NCBI GenBank assembly: GCA_905331475.1
Contig: CAJNYU010000184.1
Location: forward strand, 124,001-188,000
Direction of reading: 5' to 3'
Source: Rotaria socialis
Lineage: Eukaryota > Rotifera > Eurotatoria > Philodinida > Philodinidae
Length of the DNA stretch: 64,000 nucleotides
Below the pieces are notes generated by a model. That model saw only the letters and a program-made list of their open reading frames with translations. It was not told where the DNA came from and made no database searches. Each line of letters begins with the position of its first letter. Within the stretch, counting starts at the first letter, position 1. Positions 24,071 to 36,928 of the stretch are shown piece by piece. Both the position numbers and the translations under genes were made by a program.

Positions 24071-26504
24071 TACAATGAGTTTTCAACAAGGAATGAACAC
24101 TAATCGTCTTGTTTTCTTGAACAGTAGGAAATAAGATAACATGTTAATATAAACTATTCTAACAAAATGAAGATTAATACATGAAAACTCTTTTAATAAA
24201 CTATAACATTGAACAAATATCTTTCTAAATATTAAAAAAAATAAACAACTTGCTGTTGTACGAGTCTCATACAAAGTCCATGAGAAACGATGCATATATA
24301 CTTGTGGAATATTCATAGATTTCCCAGATATTGTTCTTTACAGATGTGTTCTTGGCTAGGAATTTTTTATGTAAGTAGGCCTTCATATGGATAAGTGTTA
24401 TTGATTGTTGGAAATCAGTCGTCTTCTTTTGCATTATTTTTTTCTTTTGCACTTGCTAATCCACAGCTGCTGATCGATCTGAACTATGCATCTGAGATTG
24501 TTATCTTCTCAGGAACTCAAACTTGTGCGAAGTTTCTATATTGACCGTCATCATTTTCTAATTATTAGATAATTTATTTTCGCATATACTTTACCATATT
24601 ATGATTTATAGTTCAATGTAACCGATTGTTCTCTACCTAAGGATTCATTAGATTTTCTTTGATTTCGAGTTAACCTTTGACCTGCATGGGAAGTTTGTGA
24701 CAAAAATAAGACGTCAAAATATTTTTTAATCTGATGCTCATCCAATATTACTATTGAAAATTGTATTAGCACGACTATTAGGCACTCTACAAGAATAGAT
24801 ACTATGTATTGAAGTTTATTTTTTGACCTTCTTCTTTGTAAGCACGTTATGAATAGCCGAAGTCAAAAGCTTGTCATAATCCTTGAAGCAACTCAAGTTA
24901 GCTGGTGTGAGTTATTTCTATGGAGGTATTAGATCAAATTTACCACAACGTGTTGAACTCCATCTGATAAACACATGTTGATTTAGTGAAATTCATAATA
25001 CTTAACTTGCTGTTGGGACTATCGTAAGCTTTCTACACTAACTATTTATCACTTAAAAAAGTTTCAATTTGCAAATTTTCTTGCACATTCAAGTTGCTAA
25101 AATAATATATTGCATTTCTTCGAATGCAGGAATGAAACCATGCAAGGAAGTCTATGTGTGATTGCTTTTTGTTAAAACAACAAGGCCAGAAGATTTTCTA
25201 CAGCGAAACATATTTAAATAGAATATCTAACATTCTATTCAATATCGGTTTTAATTCTATGTTGCGTAATAAAATTAAATAAATGTCTTCGTGCGGCCTA
25301 TTTACAAGAAACCTTCGTTACGTGGCAGAAGAATTTCTTTTTGAAGAGTACTATAGAAAGAAATCTTCAGTAAAAGTATGCGCCAAGAAGAGAAGAATCT
25401 GTTCTTTCGAACTATGAACCACAAAAGAACGTTTCTAATTGGATGGATTTACAAAACATCGTAACAAAACAGTGAGTTTATAATTTTGAAAAGATGCAAA
25501 ATTAAAATGTCCATAAAATGTAAACAGAATGAAAGATCGATCAAATATTATTGACTAGTTTACCAGCGGCTAACGATTCTAATCTGATGAGCTTTGGATT
25601 ATTTTAACTCATATAATCTATAAGATACACATAGAATTAAGCAAAATAATCTACGTATTAGATAATTTCAATAACCATTGTAAACTCTCAACAAGAACAA
25701 CCGCACATGGACAAGGGTCCTTATTTTCTCAAAGTCGAAAGACTATAATAATAAAGGTATGACGTCGATAATTATCTCATAGAACATAAAACAGTACTAG
25801 AAACATAAGTATCTATTCTTATTGAAGATTTGTTTTTCAAAAAATAGTATTATAATGTCTCTCAAATAACAGTGTGCCTAAATTTTCAGTCTAGTCTGCT
25901 AACATGGCTTCTACGGATTAAAATTCATGCAAACGTACCTATCATATTTTTGTTCTTGACATATCATATGACCTGTAGCCAGGAGGAATTTTGCAAATAA
26001 TTATAGTAATTCAAAACAGATCTTCTAAAAATAAAGTTGACCTAAAAATTTGTTCTGTGAACAGTTATATACTAAATTGAATATCTAACATAATTCAAGT
26101 TTTCAAATTAAATGATCAATATTCAATTATGGTCATTTATGCTTTTTGATAAGTAAAATGTTTTCATTCGAGAAGAGCAAATACAAGCAATCTCTTCTTG
26201 TTGAAAATAATTTGAAAGTGCCACCGTGATCTCAAGTAATCAATCAAGAAGAAAAACTTGAATTAATATTTTCGTACTGTTTTATTTTTATTTAATTTTT
26301 TGTATATACGACAAGTCACAGTACACACGTTTTGATTCTTTAAAGCATTGACTGGTATTGAAGTAAAAAACGAAGAATGAAAAAAAATGTACGACAACAG
26401 TTTTACAGTAGATATAACAGTGAACAAATATTGAATACGCTCTTCGTTAAACGCGCCAATATATTCGTGTGTATGTGTCTGTGTTATAAAAAAAAAGCGG
26501 AAAC
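24071..26504. other. Intergenic, no gene recognised
   Basis: Convergent 3' flanks of the SAM gene and p23 with 2.4 kb of AT-rich sequence between. I saw no coding exon, RNA gene or inverted-repeat element in it. Confidence 0.4.
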
Positions 26505-27684
26505 TTATTTAGTTTCTTTTTTCGCTGCATTTGAATTGACTTTTTCTTCATCGGTTTGTGGTACCTCTTCGAGATCCGGCATTGGTTCATCGTCTGTATC
26601 TGTTCCTTCATCATCAAGATCATTGAGATCAGGTGCTGACCCAGGAGCTAAACCACCTCCACCCATTTGTTTAAACATACCATCTTAAGAGATATACGCA
26701 ATAAGTAAGAGGAAAACCTTTTACACAAAATTAATATACCTAAATCACCCCAATCTTTACCAGCAGCACCCTCCGTTTCTTCATCTTCTTCACCTGATAA
26801 TTAATAGAAAAAAAGAACATACATCTTTTTGATTTTACTTTTCTTTACTTACCTTCGCCTGTGAAGTGATTCCAATCAACAGTAATCCATGAGCACTAAA
26901 CAACAAAACACGTATTAGATGCAATTCTAGAATTAAAATAAATTATCTCTTACTTTTTCAGCAGATTTAATTAATCGTTTCCAAAATGGTTTTGTTGAAT
27001 CTTTTTTCTTCAACATAAATTCCCAATGGTTTTGACTTATTTTACGATACTTTGATGTCTAAAAAAAGAATCATTTTAATATTTGTTCTTTCTCCAGATA
27101 TTCAACGAGTAAGTAGTCCAGTTCTTATTATTAGATACTATTGATCGAAGTTCGATCATTCTCCAGTCGGTTGCTTTTCTTTTAGAACATGTTCTCTTTT
27201 CGTCACCAATGCTTTCAGAGTCTACGATATTTAATGTTCGGTTTGCCTAAATATTTGGTTGGCACACTGATTTAATCGTTTTCATTCGTTAAAAACTTAT
27301 TTTTGATTTTTGCTATAATCAATATGCATTGATAGTAGAGCTATTCATACTGCTTCTACTTTATATGGGAAAAGTAGACTTACTTTTGGATCAATTTGAT
27401 CGAAAAATTCCAATGTTGTATCGTATGTTAATCCTTTTGTTTGTTGTCCTCTGAAATCAAAAGCAAATATAAGCCATCGATTACTCAATGGAAAAAAAAA
27501 TATATTCTCCTACTTAAAATGGAGTTTTGAGGATTCAATATTAATTTCTGGCTTATCAATATCTTGTACAGCAATAGTTAATAAAATATGGTCTTTCTTT
27601 TGGCCCCATTTAATCGACGGATGTGCATTAGTCCTACGAATGAAGATTCTGTAAGATATTTCCGACATAAAAATTACCATACAT
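26505..27684 (-). CDS. PTGES3: HSP90 co-chaperone p23 (PTGES3-like)
   Basis: CDS exons 27684-27683, 27633-27514, 27450-27384, 27058-26954, 26895-26853, 26793-26740 and 26683-26505; 189 aa. It contains a complete CS (p23-like) domain: SIKWGQKKDHILLTI, SSKLHFK, LEFFDQIDP, ISQNHWEFMLKKKDST, WKRLIK and WITVDWNHF. An acidic tail follows (DLNDLDDEGTDTDDE, MPDLEE), as in animal p23. p23 stabilises the ATP-bound closed state of HSP90 and aids client maturation in the cytosol. Length agrees with the family (about 160-190). The start codon appears split by an intron (AT|G, donor GTATGG), because no other upstream ATG joins in frame; this first junction is the weakest part of the model. Confidence 0.85.
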
Positions 27685-27952
27685 GATTCCTGAAGAGTTG
27701 TGTTGTTACAGATAATACTATACTGTAGAAATGATCTGGTTATTACTCGTTAGGAATACGTGAACCCGAGAAAAGAAAATAAACAATATAAAAGCGAGAG
27801 AAAGCCAATGATTCTCTTTCTTAACGCCCTCTATGTTATAACCTCCTTGCTGAAATGAAATGATGTGGGGTTTCGATTGATTCAGAACGTATAGGATAAA
27901 ACGAGCATATCGATAGAATTGAATTTGAAGATTTCTTATAGATTATTCTAGA

Positions 27953-29382
27953 ATGGCTTTTCGTAATCTTACACGAAATTTATTTCAATTTGCTAAAATT
28001 ACGAATATAAATCAGCGTTTATATTCTACAATTCAACGAAAGTCATTTCGGATATCCGAAATAGCTCAACGTCATGTTCCCATTCGAACATTTTCAGCAG
28101 TACAAACAAATGATAATGCTTATCGTGATTTAGAAACATTTCTTCAAAAAGAAGTTCAGTTAGAAAAAAGCGCACAAAAGCATCCAACTCAATTGCCAAT
28201 TATTTCAAATTTTCAGGTTTGTTTATTTTTCCATCCGGTTAAATATTCTCTATTGTTTTCTTTTCTTAGGTTCAATCAAGCGGGCCAGAAGTAACATTAA
28301 CTCGTGAAATTGGAACTGGAAAAGTTACTGTGAAATTCAATGTCACAAATACAGTCAATGCAGCTGATACTGAACAAGAAACAAATTTAAATGCAGCCGG
28401 ACAAGAACAACCAGCAGATGATTCACCAACACATTTGAAATCTCGGCCAACATTTACTGTTGATTTAAATCGTGGGGGACAAACATTATCATTTCTTTGT
28501 TCGTATTTACCAAATGATTATCCAGATTCTCGAGAACATGCAGCAACACAAGATAGTGATCCGAAACATGGCCATCAAGAACATATCTTTGAAGATTTTC
28601 AAATAGATGAATTTACTATTCACGATGGAGAATGGAATGAAACTGTTTATAGTTCTGATTGTTCTGTTATTGATGGAGATCTTTATGATAAATTACTTAA
28701 TTTACTTGAAGAACATGGCATCGGCGAAGGTATATTTTAATTTTGAGATTTTATAGGATAGAAATTCAAATTATTGATCTATTTTCTTTCAGACATATAA
28801 ATATTTGTGTTACTGAATTCATTTTTTTCTCTACAGTCGTGTAAATCAAATGACATGAAATTATAGCGTGAAACAAATTCATAACTAGATGATGATCAAA
28901 GAAGTACTCGGATAGTTGTGTTCAGTAATCTTCTTCTTATCATAGATTATTACATAATCCGAAAGCTTATTGTATTTTATAGTTATACTTGATTAAGTAA
29001 AATAGAGTGCAAAAAAAAAGTCTCTATTATTTACATTCTATGACAGGAAATAAAATTTATCGTTGATTTGATGTAATTTGTGACGCTCAACTGATCCAAC
29101 AAAGATTTCTTAGGATAGTATAATGATGTAGGTGAAATAGTAAATCTGACAAAACATTTTCATTTAGGATTAGATTTTGCAGAACAGTAAGCCACGTTAA
29201 GTATAGATCCTGATTCTTGTATATTAAAACCTAAAAGAATAAAGTTTCCATTTGATTATTTATAAATTGATTTATCTGTACTTTTAGAATTTGCCAATCA
29301 ACTTGTTGATTTTTCAACTGCTTATGAGCATCGTCAATACATTGGTTTACTTGAAAAGTTACATCAATTTGTTAAAAAATAA
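27953..29382 (+). CDS. C1QBP: Mitochondrial p32/MAM33 (C1QBP-like) protein
   Basis: Three exons: 27953-28216, 28270-28729 and 29288-29382; 272 aa, in phase. Residues 1 to about 45 are Arg/Ser-rich without acids, as expected of a mitochondrial targeting sequence (FRNLTRNLFQFAKI). The rest matches the MAM33 fold: an N-terminal helix (AYRDLETFLQKEVQLEK), the strand REIGTGKVTVKFNV, a long acidic loop, FTVDLNRGG, FQIDEFTIHDG and a C-terminal helix pair ending EHRQYIGLLEKLHQFV. p32 forms acidic trimers in the mitochondrial matrix and supports mitoribosome function and RNA metabolism. The gene starts about 270 bp from the divergent p23 start, so both may share a promoter region. Intron 2 is 558 bp; intron 1 is 53 bp. 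Confidence 0.9.
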
Positions 29383-31775
29383 TCGCGAAGATTAGATTAG
29401 TTTTGTTATAGCCATTGTTGTCTTAGTTGAAATAAATAAAAAAAAACGGCTTGGTTTATCAAAATCATTATCGTTTGAAATCATAGGGAAAAGACACGAT
29501 TTTGGTTTTTACAACGTCCAACTTGCTTTGGATGAAATACACTTAGATATGAATAGATTCGAGAAAATTGATCGTTTCTATCACGAACGAACAGGAAAAT
29601 CTTTTATACGTATCCTGAATTGTGTATGTTCGCGAGAAAAACGATTTAATCACAAAAATAAAAAACACTAATGAATATAAAAGTGCATTACACGAAACAA
29701 GAATTATTCAAAAAAATATAAAATATAAAATCGTATAAACTGAATAGTTTATTGAATGAAATACGCAAAAACATGGTTTCACTAGAGTAATTTTGCATTT
29801 ATTTTACACTGATCAATCAGATAGTCTTCTTTGTGACCACTTTTTCTCACAAACTTTCCAATACACGAGCAACAATTAAGTTTTTGATAATAACATTTTA
29901 ACAAAACTTAACGATTTGAGGAATACTTCTTAGAACTGAAAAGAATTTTTGAATGTCTACAACAAAGATAGGAGGCTTTATTTAGTTTTTGAACTCAATA
30001 TCGCCGATATGGAATTTGAACATGAGGGTTCTCTGTACCTTTCCTGTACATCAGCAACAACTCTCATTTTTTCTAGTTCTATAGTGTAAGGAAAAAAAAG
30101 AGATCTAGCTCAAGTTTTTGGTCTGACCATAGATATTTCTCAACCAGTCTTAGTATGTTTGATATAATAAGCGCTTGTTTTCTCTATGCTTTTATCGCTA
30201 GGGATGTTCTTTGACAAGTGTGTGCATCATAGTAAACTGATCAATAACGCACATTATTGAAAGCAGAGAAGGCTTAACGTGTGATTTTTAATGAGACTTA
30301 GCTAATTACATACAGAGGTGGTTTTTATTCAAGTTCTATTTTTTATTATCGCAATCGCAATTATTTAGCAGAAGCTTAATTCAAGGATCAGTTGATAAAA
30401 AGGATTTATATGATAGCTGGTGCCTTTTTTGAGAAATGACACTTGCTATCAAGTATTCACTTGAGTTTGTAATACATAAAACCAGGATGATTAGAAGGTA
30501 GCACGAATTTCCTAAAATCTAGATTTTACTCCTACATTTCAAGAGCTGCTTTAAATCATCTGTGGTAACGCTTCGTTCGTCCAAATAGGTGATATACACG
30601 TATGCGCTACGGTCCTGTTATCAGATATTGGTGTCAGTAGTATATGTAATACCTCCAATTGCGTCTCTATTTGGTGCCACTATCTCTTCTCGTTGCTTGG
30701 TTGAATCGATTACTCATACAAAAGATTTAACATTATCTTATGTTTTACTGTTGTCTCTATTGGCACTAGAAGTTTTAAACCACGTTTGTGTATAAAATAG
30801 TGTGCTTTTGATATAACAATAGTATAATATAACAGAAGTTCTCGTGATAAATCCTAAGAACATAGTTCAAAATACGTAGAAGTTAATAAAATTATGTTTA
30901 TTCTTTCTGTAAAAAGTTAAAAGCTTCACTAATTTTATAGGATCAAACACGCACGAGAGCCTAGAGGGAAAACTTCAATTTTCTAATTTTTAAAGAAATT
31001 TATTTAGCGTATTTACTGGCATATAATCTTATTTTACACATTGATATCAGGTCAAACCGAAATAGTGTCTTCTCTTATAACATACAAAGAAACATCATCA
31101 GATATCATACAGTGAAGAGAATATTCGATCGCTTAAGGATTAAATACTAAACGAGAGCAAATAAATAGCTACCCTTTGCAGTACGATCATATTTCGTATC
31201 TGATACGGCAAGAAATGTAATGATTTTAATACTATAAATTCAGATAAAACAGTGTAGCTAAAACATCAGAACATTATTGTTGTAGCAACATAGACATGAA
31301 ATAGTAACGTATAAATATCCTTAGGTTCTTATTATGAGATGTTTCACAGTTTTATAAACCAATATGAAAATCACTAGTTGCAGTCAAATTTTAACGTAAC
31401 ATTCATGTATGATTTTTGCGACTGTTTCGTCTTGTTGTATATCTTATTTTCTGCTTCAATTTTTGCTTGTCTATAGGTGTGCCTGCTCGGCTTGTATGTC
31501 AAATTCCTAAACGATGAGCAATAAACTTACGCGAGACAAGCAACATGTGAAAATTATTTTCGATAGAAAATCTTGTTTTCATGAGATTTTATTCAAGGGC
31601 ATGAGTGCATAGAGCTCAAATCGTAGATTACAATGTTTTTCTTCGAACAATTTGCTGTTTATTTTATCGATTAGATCAGTAATCATTTTTGCTAAGAAAT
31701 ACCTTTATACGAACTTATTTGGATGTGGATTAAGATAGAAAACAATTTTCCTTTTCTTTTCGTAGATATAAATTG
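29383..31775. other. Intergenic, no gene recognised
   Basis: About 2.4 kb of AT-rich sequence between p32 and the secreted beta-rich protein gene. Open frames here are short and show no domain or splice coherence. Confidence 0.4.
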
Positions 31776-32162
31776 ATGTCGATGATCAATTTTTTTATGT
31801 TTTCTGTGTTGTTTTTTACAGCAAAAATATCACCAATACATACGTCGGGTATCGTTTTGTCAGCAGTAATTCGGAATATACAGAACACACCAGTTCAATG
31901 CACGATTATTTGGTCAACATCGTTTGGTTCCATATCAAATAAAGATATAATTACCGTCGCCAGTCACAGATATAAAGTGGTGTTTGAAAAAATTCAGGAT
32001 ATCGATTCATGGATGCCAGATGCCTTTATTCAAGAAATTCATTGTGGTGATTTAGTGCTTACTTACCCATTTGCAAGAGTTTTTTCACGAGAAAGACTTT
32101 GGGAATTTCGTATTGAACCAGATAGAATAGTTTCAGTTGGTGGAAGTTCATATGTGCCCTAA
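31776..32162 (+). CDS. Small secreted protein, paralogue of the gene at 33312
   Basis: Single-exon 128-aa ORF from ATG 31776, just after a possible acceptor (CGTAG|A). It begins with a hydrophobic signal peptide (MINFFMFSVLFFTAKI). The mature part aligns with the next gene downstream: VLSAVIRN here versus VYSAVLKN there, a shared beta-strand pattern, then YPFARVFSRERLWEFRIE here versus SPFEGVTSPKHDWQFEVD there. The alternating hydrophobic pattern suggests a small beta-sandwich. I do not recognise the family. The signal peptide on this copy only suggests the two paralogues work in different compartments (inference). Confidence 0.6.
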   Translation: MSMINFFMFSVLFFTAKISPIHTSGIVLSAVIRNIQNTPVQCTIIWSTSFGSISNKDIITVASHRYKVVFEKIQDIDSWMPDAFIQEIHCGDLVLTYPFARVFSRERLWEFRIEPDRIVSVGGSSYVP

Positions 32163-33311
32163 ATGAACGTGAACATCGGCTTACTTCTATTTCAGAGATA
32201 ATCGATCTATTTCCTTCAAATTTTTACGAATGGACATGAAAGCACGAGAATTGTAATAATACTTCTTTGTAACTGTGCGATGTTTTGTTCTTCTTTTCTT
32301 CCATATTGATATGTGCTATATATAATATATGTACATTTGTTGCTCGCTCGATTATCTTCTTTACGTTTTTAACTATAATCAAGATTTGTATTCTACGAAA
32401 ACTTTTTTCCAGCTTATCTGTGTATAGCTACTACGTGAGCAGATTATTTTTCTCGTACTATCTTTGACAGATGTAAATGAATCCCCTTACTTGTTAACCT
32501 ATGGACATAATCATTATCTGTTCCGTTTTAGAATTACAATCGTTGTTTAATCATATCTTTATTCTTTTTTCTGTACATAAAATCATAATAATACGATTTG
32601 TATTTTCTATTTGATTGATCTACTGTTCATATAAAGAAACGTTTTATCATCGTAAGTAAATTATGATTTCGACTAAATCTTTTCTCTAACACCATACAGC
32701 AAGTTTTTATCTATTTTTTGGTTTAAAAAAATGATCAATTTATACGCTAGTAAAATTAACGCTCAAATTGAGTTATTAATGACGTGAAAACAATGTTTTA
32801 TAGCGTTCAGAATGATTTACCAATGCCAACGGTTTTGATTTCTTGCTGAACATTGTACAATACTTGTGCTTCGATTCGCCGAAATGTCAAATACCATAAT
32901 AAAAATTAGCTACCGGCAACTTTCAGTTCTAATTTGAAACATGTTTTCTCGTAGGCAAAGATTTTGTTTCTGTGATGGAGTCGAAAAGTTCTTTGACATA
33001 ACCCTTCTCTTTACTATTTTAAAACTACAAAAGAATTTTTTAACGATAAGAGTTTTCTATTTTTCTTTTCTAATCTAACATGTTATTGTTGCCTTGATTA
33101 AGAAAAAACCCACATATGAATCGTTGATGACTAATCGAAAGTAGGTGTCTATTTGTGTCTTATCTTAAATTTAAAAACAATCTTCTTATCTTCTATTGCA
33201 TTTAAATACACATGCAAAACATTTTGTTTCTTTCATTTAGTTTTTGTACTTGAATTACAGATTAGTTTTCTTTTCACTCTTCATTTCATCTATTTTTTGT
33301 GAAAAATAATA
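32163..33311. other. Spacer between the two paralogous small genes
   Basis: AT-rich sequence. A T-rich tract and possible acceptor (TTACAG) near 33261 may end an untranslated 5' exon of the following gene. No coding exon seen. Confidence 0.4.
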
Positions 33312-33662
33312 ATGGAATCAAAAATGTGCGGGGTTCGAGCTCCTGGTCATGTTTACTCAGCAGTATTGAAAAACTCACACGATAATGATGTTACTGTCGA
33401 AGTTGAATATGCTGGTTCGGATATTAGTCACAGTGAAACAGCTACTTTTACTGTAGCTGCAGGAGGCTCACAAGCAGTTGAAGAAAAAACCGTGCAAACT
33501 GGTGAACATGAACAACGAAAATTCATTCATAAATTAACCGTTAAATTACAAGATGGTACAACCCAAGAATTATCAAGTCCATTCGAAGGTGTCACATCAC
33601 CAAAACACGATTGGCAATTTGAAGTTGACCAAAATGGTTCACTTAAATCAGGATCACAATAA
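33312..33662 (+). CDS. Small cytosolic beta-rich protein, unknown function
   Basis: Single-exon 116-aa ORF. No signal peptide, acidic and soluble in composition. The strand-like segments HVYSAVLKN, VTVEVEYAG, ETATFTVAAGG, FIHKLTVKLQDG and WQFEVDQNGSLKSG suggest an all-beta fold of about 100 residues. It is a tandem relative of the secreted protein at 31776. A polyadenylation-like AATAAA string lies shortly downstream in AATAAATAAATA near 33724. Convergent with the SGNH hydrolase, whose stop is about 90 bp away. I recall similar short uncharacterised proteins in other lophotrochozoans but cannot name a family. Confidence 0.7.
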   Translation: MESKMCGVRAPGHVYSAVLKNSHDNDVTVEVEYAGSDISHSETATFTVAAGGSQAVEEKTVQTGEHEQRKFIHKLTVKLQDGTTQELSSPFEGVTSPKHDWQFEVDQNGSLKSGSQ

Positions 33663-33754
33663 ATTGCAAAATAATGATAGTTAATTCAAAGCAAAATAAT
33701 TTGTTAATTTTTTAATATTCAGAAATAAATAAATACATAAATACAAGAGAAGTT

Positions 33755-34595
33755 TTATGGATGATTCATTCTAGCGTAGATAGAACAAATGTTTTCACCA
33801 AATCGATGATTATTTACAACAAAAAGAATATTTTCAACTATTTTTTCGCCACCTTGAACACCGGGTTCAATAGCATTTGCATAATCTTTTGGATCATTAA
33901 ATATTGTTTTTAAATCAATAACTGGAATACCAAGCTACAGAAAGAAAATGATGAGTTCATAAGATAAATTAAAATTTCGTTGTTTTTTTTATTTATACTT
34001 TAGTTGATTCTGTAACAATAACATCATTTAATGCTGATAGACCTGTTTCACACATTGCTTGTTGATGTGAATCATCGAAACGTGGATTATAAATAGTGCA
34101 TGTTGTTACAGGAATTTTCAATGCAATCAACTTTTTTAACATATCAGTATAGTCCTAAAAACAATATAGTATATAAATGCTAAATTCATTGGTTTCTTTT
34201 ACTTTTTCGAACTTCTTTTTTATTTTACTAAGTGTTAGTAATGCTTCACCAACACTGTGCACTGTTGCGCTTAAATGGTGCATATACGAAAGTGCATTAT
34301 TTCCACCTGAAAAAAAATAAATCGATCTGTTATTAAATGTCAAATTAGAAAAACATAAATAAATTTTACCAATCGAAATAAACAAATGAGTAGCATCACG
34401 AGGAACACTTTTTATTTGATTAGCAACATCTGAAAGAATATTTCCATCTACAGCAACTAATGTTGCATTCCAATCGAAACTTTCTACTTTTGCTTTTAGT
34501 TGTTCTATTACAGAAGGTTGGCCATCATCAACATACGAATGATTATCAAAAATACTGTCACCAAGTAAAATTAAATGATGAATTCTAGATGCCAT
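33755..34595 (-). CDS. SGNH/GDSL-type hydrolase
   Basis: Four exons: 34595-34370, 34306-34203, 34154-33999 and 33934-33755; 221 aa, in phase. Block I is LILLGDSIFDNHSYV with the nucleophile Ser in GDS. Block II/III contains LFISIGGNNAL (oxyanion Gly and Asn). The central strand is KIPVTTCTIYNP. The C-terminal block reads DPKDYANAIEPGVQGGEKI. The usual catalytic DxxH is not evident: the position before the final helix has an IEPG segment instead, seen in a subset of SGNH proteins. These enzymes are esterases or lipases with varied substrates. No signal peptide, so probably cytosolic. Substrate unknown. Length is typical for a minimal SGNH fold. Confidence 0.85.
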
Positions 34596-35353
34596 TTGTC
34601 TATGTTGAAAACTTCAAGATGAAGCAAGCTAGATGATTGGAGCTGAATGACTAACGCTGCTTGTCGTTTGTAATGCGCATTCAACATTTTTCTTCATTCT
34701 TTATTCCCTTCTTTGTTGTTGTTTTCATACAAAAATGAGTCATCAGAGCTTCTTGTACTCTGCCGCCACGTATTGATTTACTCATATAGAATATGATACA
34801 TTTAGTTTCTTTCGTGATGACAAAATATTTATTGTCCTAGGTGAAATTTCTTCGATGTTTTTCGTAATTAATATTTCACTCTTATGAACTATAATGTCTC
34901 AAGTCTTGTATTGATGAGCAATCTATTCAGAAATAAAACCTCTTGAGATATGATGTGTCGAAGTAAAACTTGATTATGTTCCATATTAAGAAAAATCTAG
35001 TTTTATTTCAATTATTGTTCAAATTGTTGGTACTAAAAAATAGTTCATAATCTATAGGAAATATTTTTTCGGCAAATGTATTATTTGATTTATAATACAT
35101 TGAAGTTAATTAATGATGAGAACGGATGATTTCACTTAAAAATATTCCATGAATTCTCATTTGTTATTTTACATGAATCTAATAACACTATAGAGAATCT
35201 AAATGAGTAATTATGAATAGAATTGTTTGATGAAATTAATTCCTGGTAACAAAATATTATGAAATAAATAGTTCTATTAGAATATTTAATAAGCCCTAAA
35301 ACTCTCATGAACATGTCAAATGAAAATTTTTGAATTAATTTTTAGAAACAATA
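34596..35353. other. Spacer upstream of the SGNH gene
   Basis: AT-rich, no coding exon recognised; contains the 5' flank of the hydrolase gene. Confidence 0.4.
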
Positions 35354-35643
35354 CCCATGTAAAGCAAAATCGTAAAAAAATCTGACTATAATTGATTCTT
35401 ATGCGATTAGAAATCTATTTTAATGGCACTATTATAATCTGATTTTTCAACCTTAAACGGCAGATTATTTTTGATTTTGATTTTAATCAGTTCTAATTGA
35501 TTACCTACAAAACTAGTATACTCGATTAAAATGAAATCAAAATCAATAATAATCTACCGTTTAAGATTGAAAAAATCAGATTAAAATAGTGCCATTATAA
35601 TAGATTTTTAATCTGGTTATTAATCCAATTTTTCTTACATGGG
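35354..35643. mobile_element. Palindromic MITE with CCCATGTAA termini
   Basis: Begins CCCATGTAAAGCAAAATCG and ends TTTTTCTTACATGGG. Inner arms are near-perfect inverted copies of about 90 bp: AATGGCACTATTATAATCTGA on the left corresponds to CAGATTAAAATAGTGCCATT on the right, with CCTTAAACGG/CCGTTTAAGA further in. The whole 290 bp could fold into one hairpin. There is no coding capacity. It shares the CCCATG terminus with the elements at 36929 and 37770, but the internal sequence differs. Confidence 0.8.
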
Positions 35644-36928
35644 CTACTATAGAAAGTATACGTATATTATTGCTAGAGAATATTATTCAATTAAATTTTC
35701 ATTTCTAAGAACATTGTACATATCATCAGTCGACAATATGTCTGTTGTTGATATTTTATCTATATCGTTGAAAAGCAATTATTTTTCAATTATATACAAT
35801 ATATTAAAAGCAAGTGGGAAAAATCGTATTCTTCTATTTCAGACATACATAGAATTACAAAGATCGACAAAAATTATTCATATTTTTCGATCTTATTCAC
35901 CGTAAATACTACGATTATTCCTTAGACGTTTGAAACTCAGAAAGACTTTTCAATAATGTTTACTCTGATTCTTATTAGATACATAATAAATTCGGAAGAT
36001 TTTAACATGAAATTAAAATCTAAATTTTGGTTTTTGCTCGTCTAAAAGATGATTTCATTTGTTCAAATATTAGTTATTTCGGATGCTCAATACTCGCACT
36101 ATAGTCATTAGTAGTTCATTTTTCTTTAATGCAATATTCAATCGTGCAATTTACCTATTAAAAATGCTAAGCTAGGAGGAAATTTTCACGTTGATTTGTT
36201 GTACTTAAAGTGGACTATGTATCTTGATAAGACAATATATGATTTTTTAAACACTGATCATCGTCATATATTACCATTGTAGATTAACAGCAATATATTG
36301 TATCATTCAACATAAACTAACGGTAAGAACAGTTTCTTAACATCGTAGTGAATACGAATATAGTGACATACGGAGATTAATTTATGGTGAATAATTGATT
36401 TGTTCAGAATCTAAAAAAAGCTTTTCCAAAGATTATGCTTGAAAGATATAAAGAAACATTTTTATCAAATATTTAAAAAATAAACATGTTATTTATCAGT
36501 TCAATTGAAATTTTCAAGCAAACTTTTATTTCTAATGGAATCCAATAAAAAAAATGCGAAACTAAAAGGATTAGTTATAGAAAATAGAATGAATGACTGT
36601 ATTACCTTTTTGTAATATATTACAATGAAATCTGATTGATTATTTCGTTCAAAAAATGAATAAATATGTTGAAGATCATCACATTTCACTGCTGCAATTT
36701 CTTTTTACCTTTTCGCTTATTTCGTCGTTCCCTCAAACAGCCAACAAATAATAGATAAAAAAATGTTCAACGTTAGATGTCGCAAAAATCAACATAATAG
36801 TATTTGCCTATAAATCTGAAGTTTTAGTTTATCAGAAGAAAGCAATATCATAACGAGTCAACATTAATGTTTTTCTGTGTATATTAGAAAAACGAAGTCT
36901 TAAAACTGATTTTCATCAAAATGCATTG
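35644..36928. other. AT-rich spacer between MITEs
   Basis: Very AT-rich, with no coding exon or inverted repeat recognised. Confidence 0.4.

Noticed and set aside
26377..26688. Plus-strand ORF of 103 aa
   Set aside because: Antisense to the last p23 exon; the minus strand encodes the conserved acidic tail with proper splice sites.
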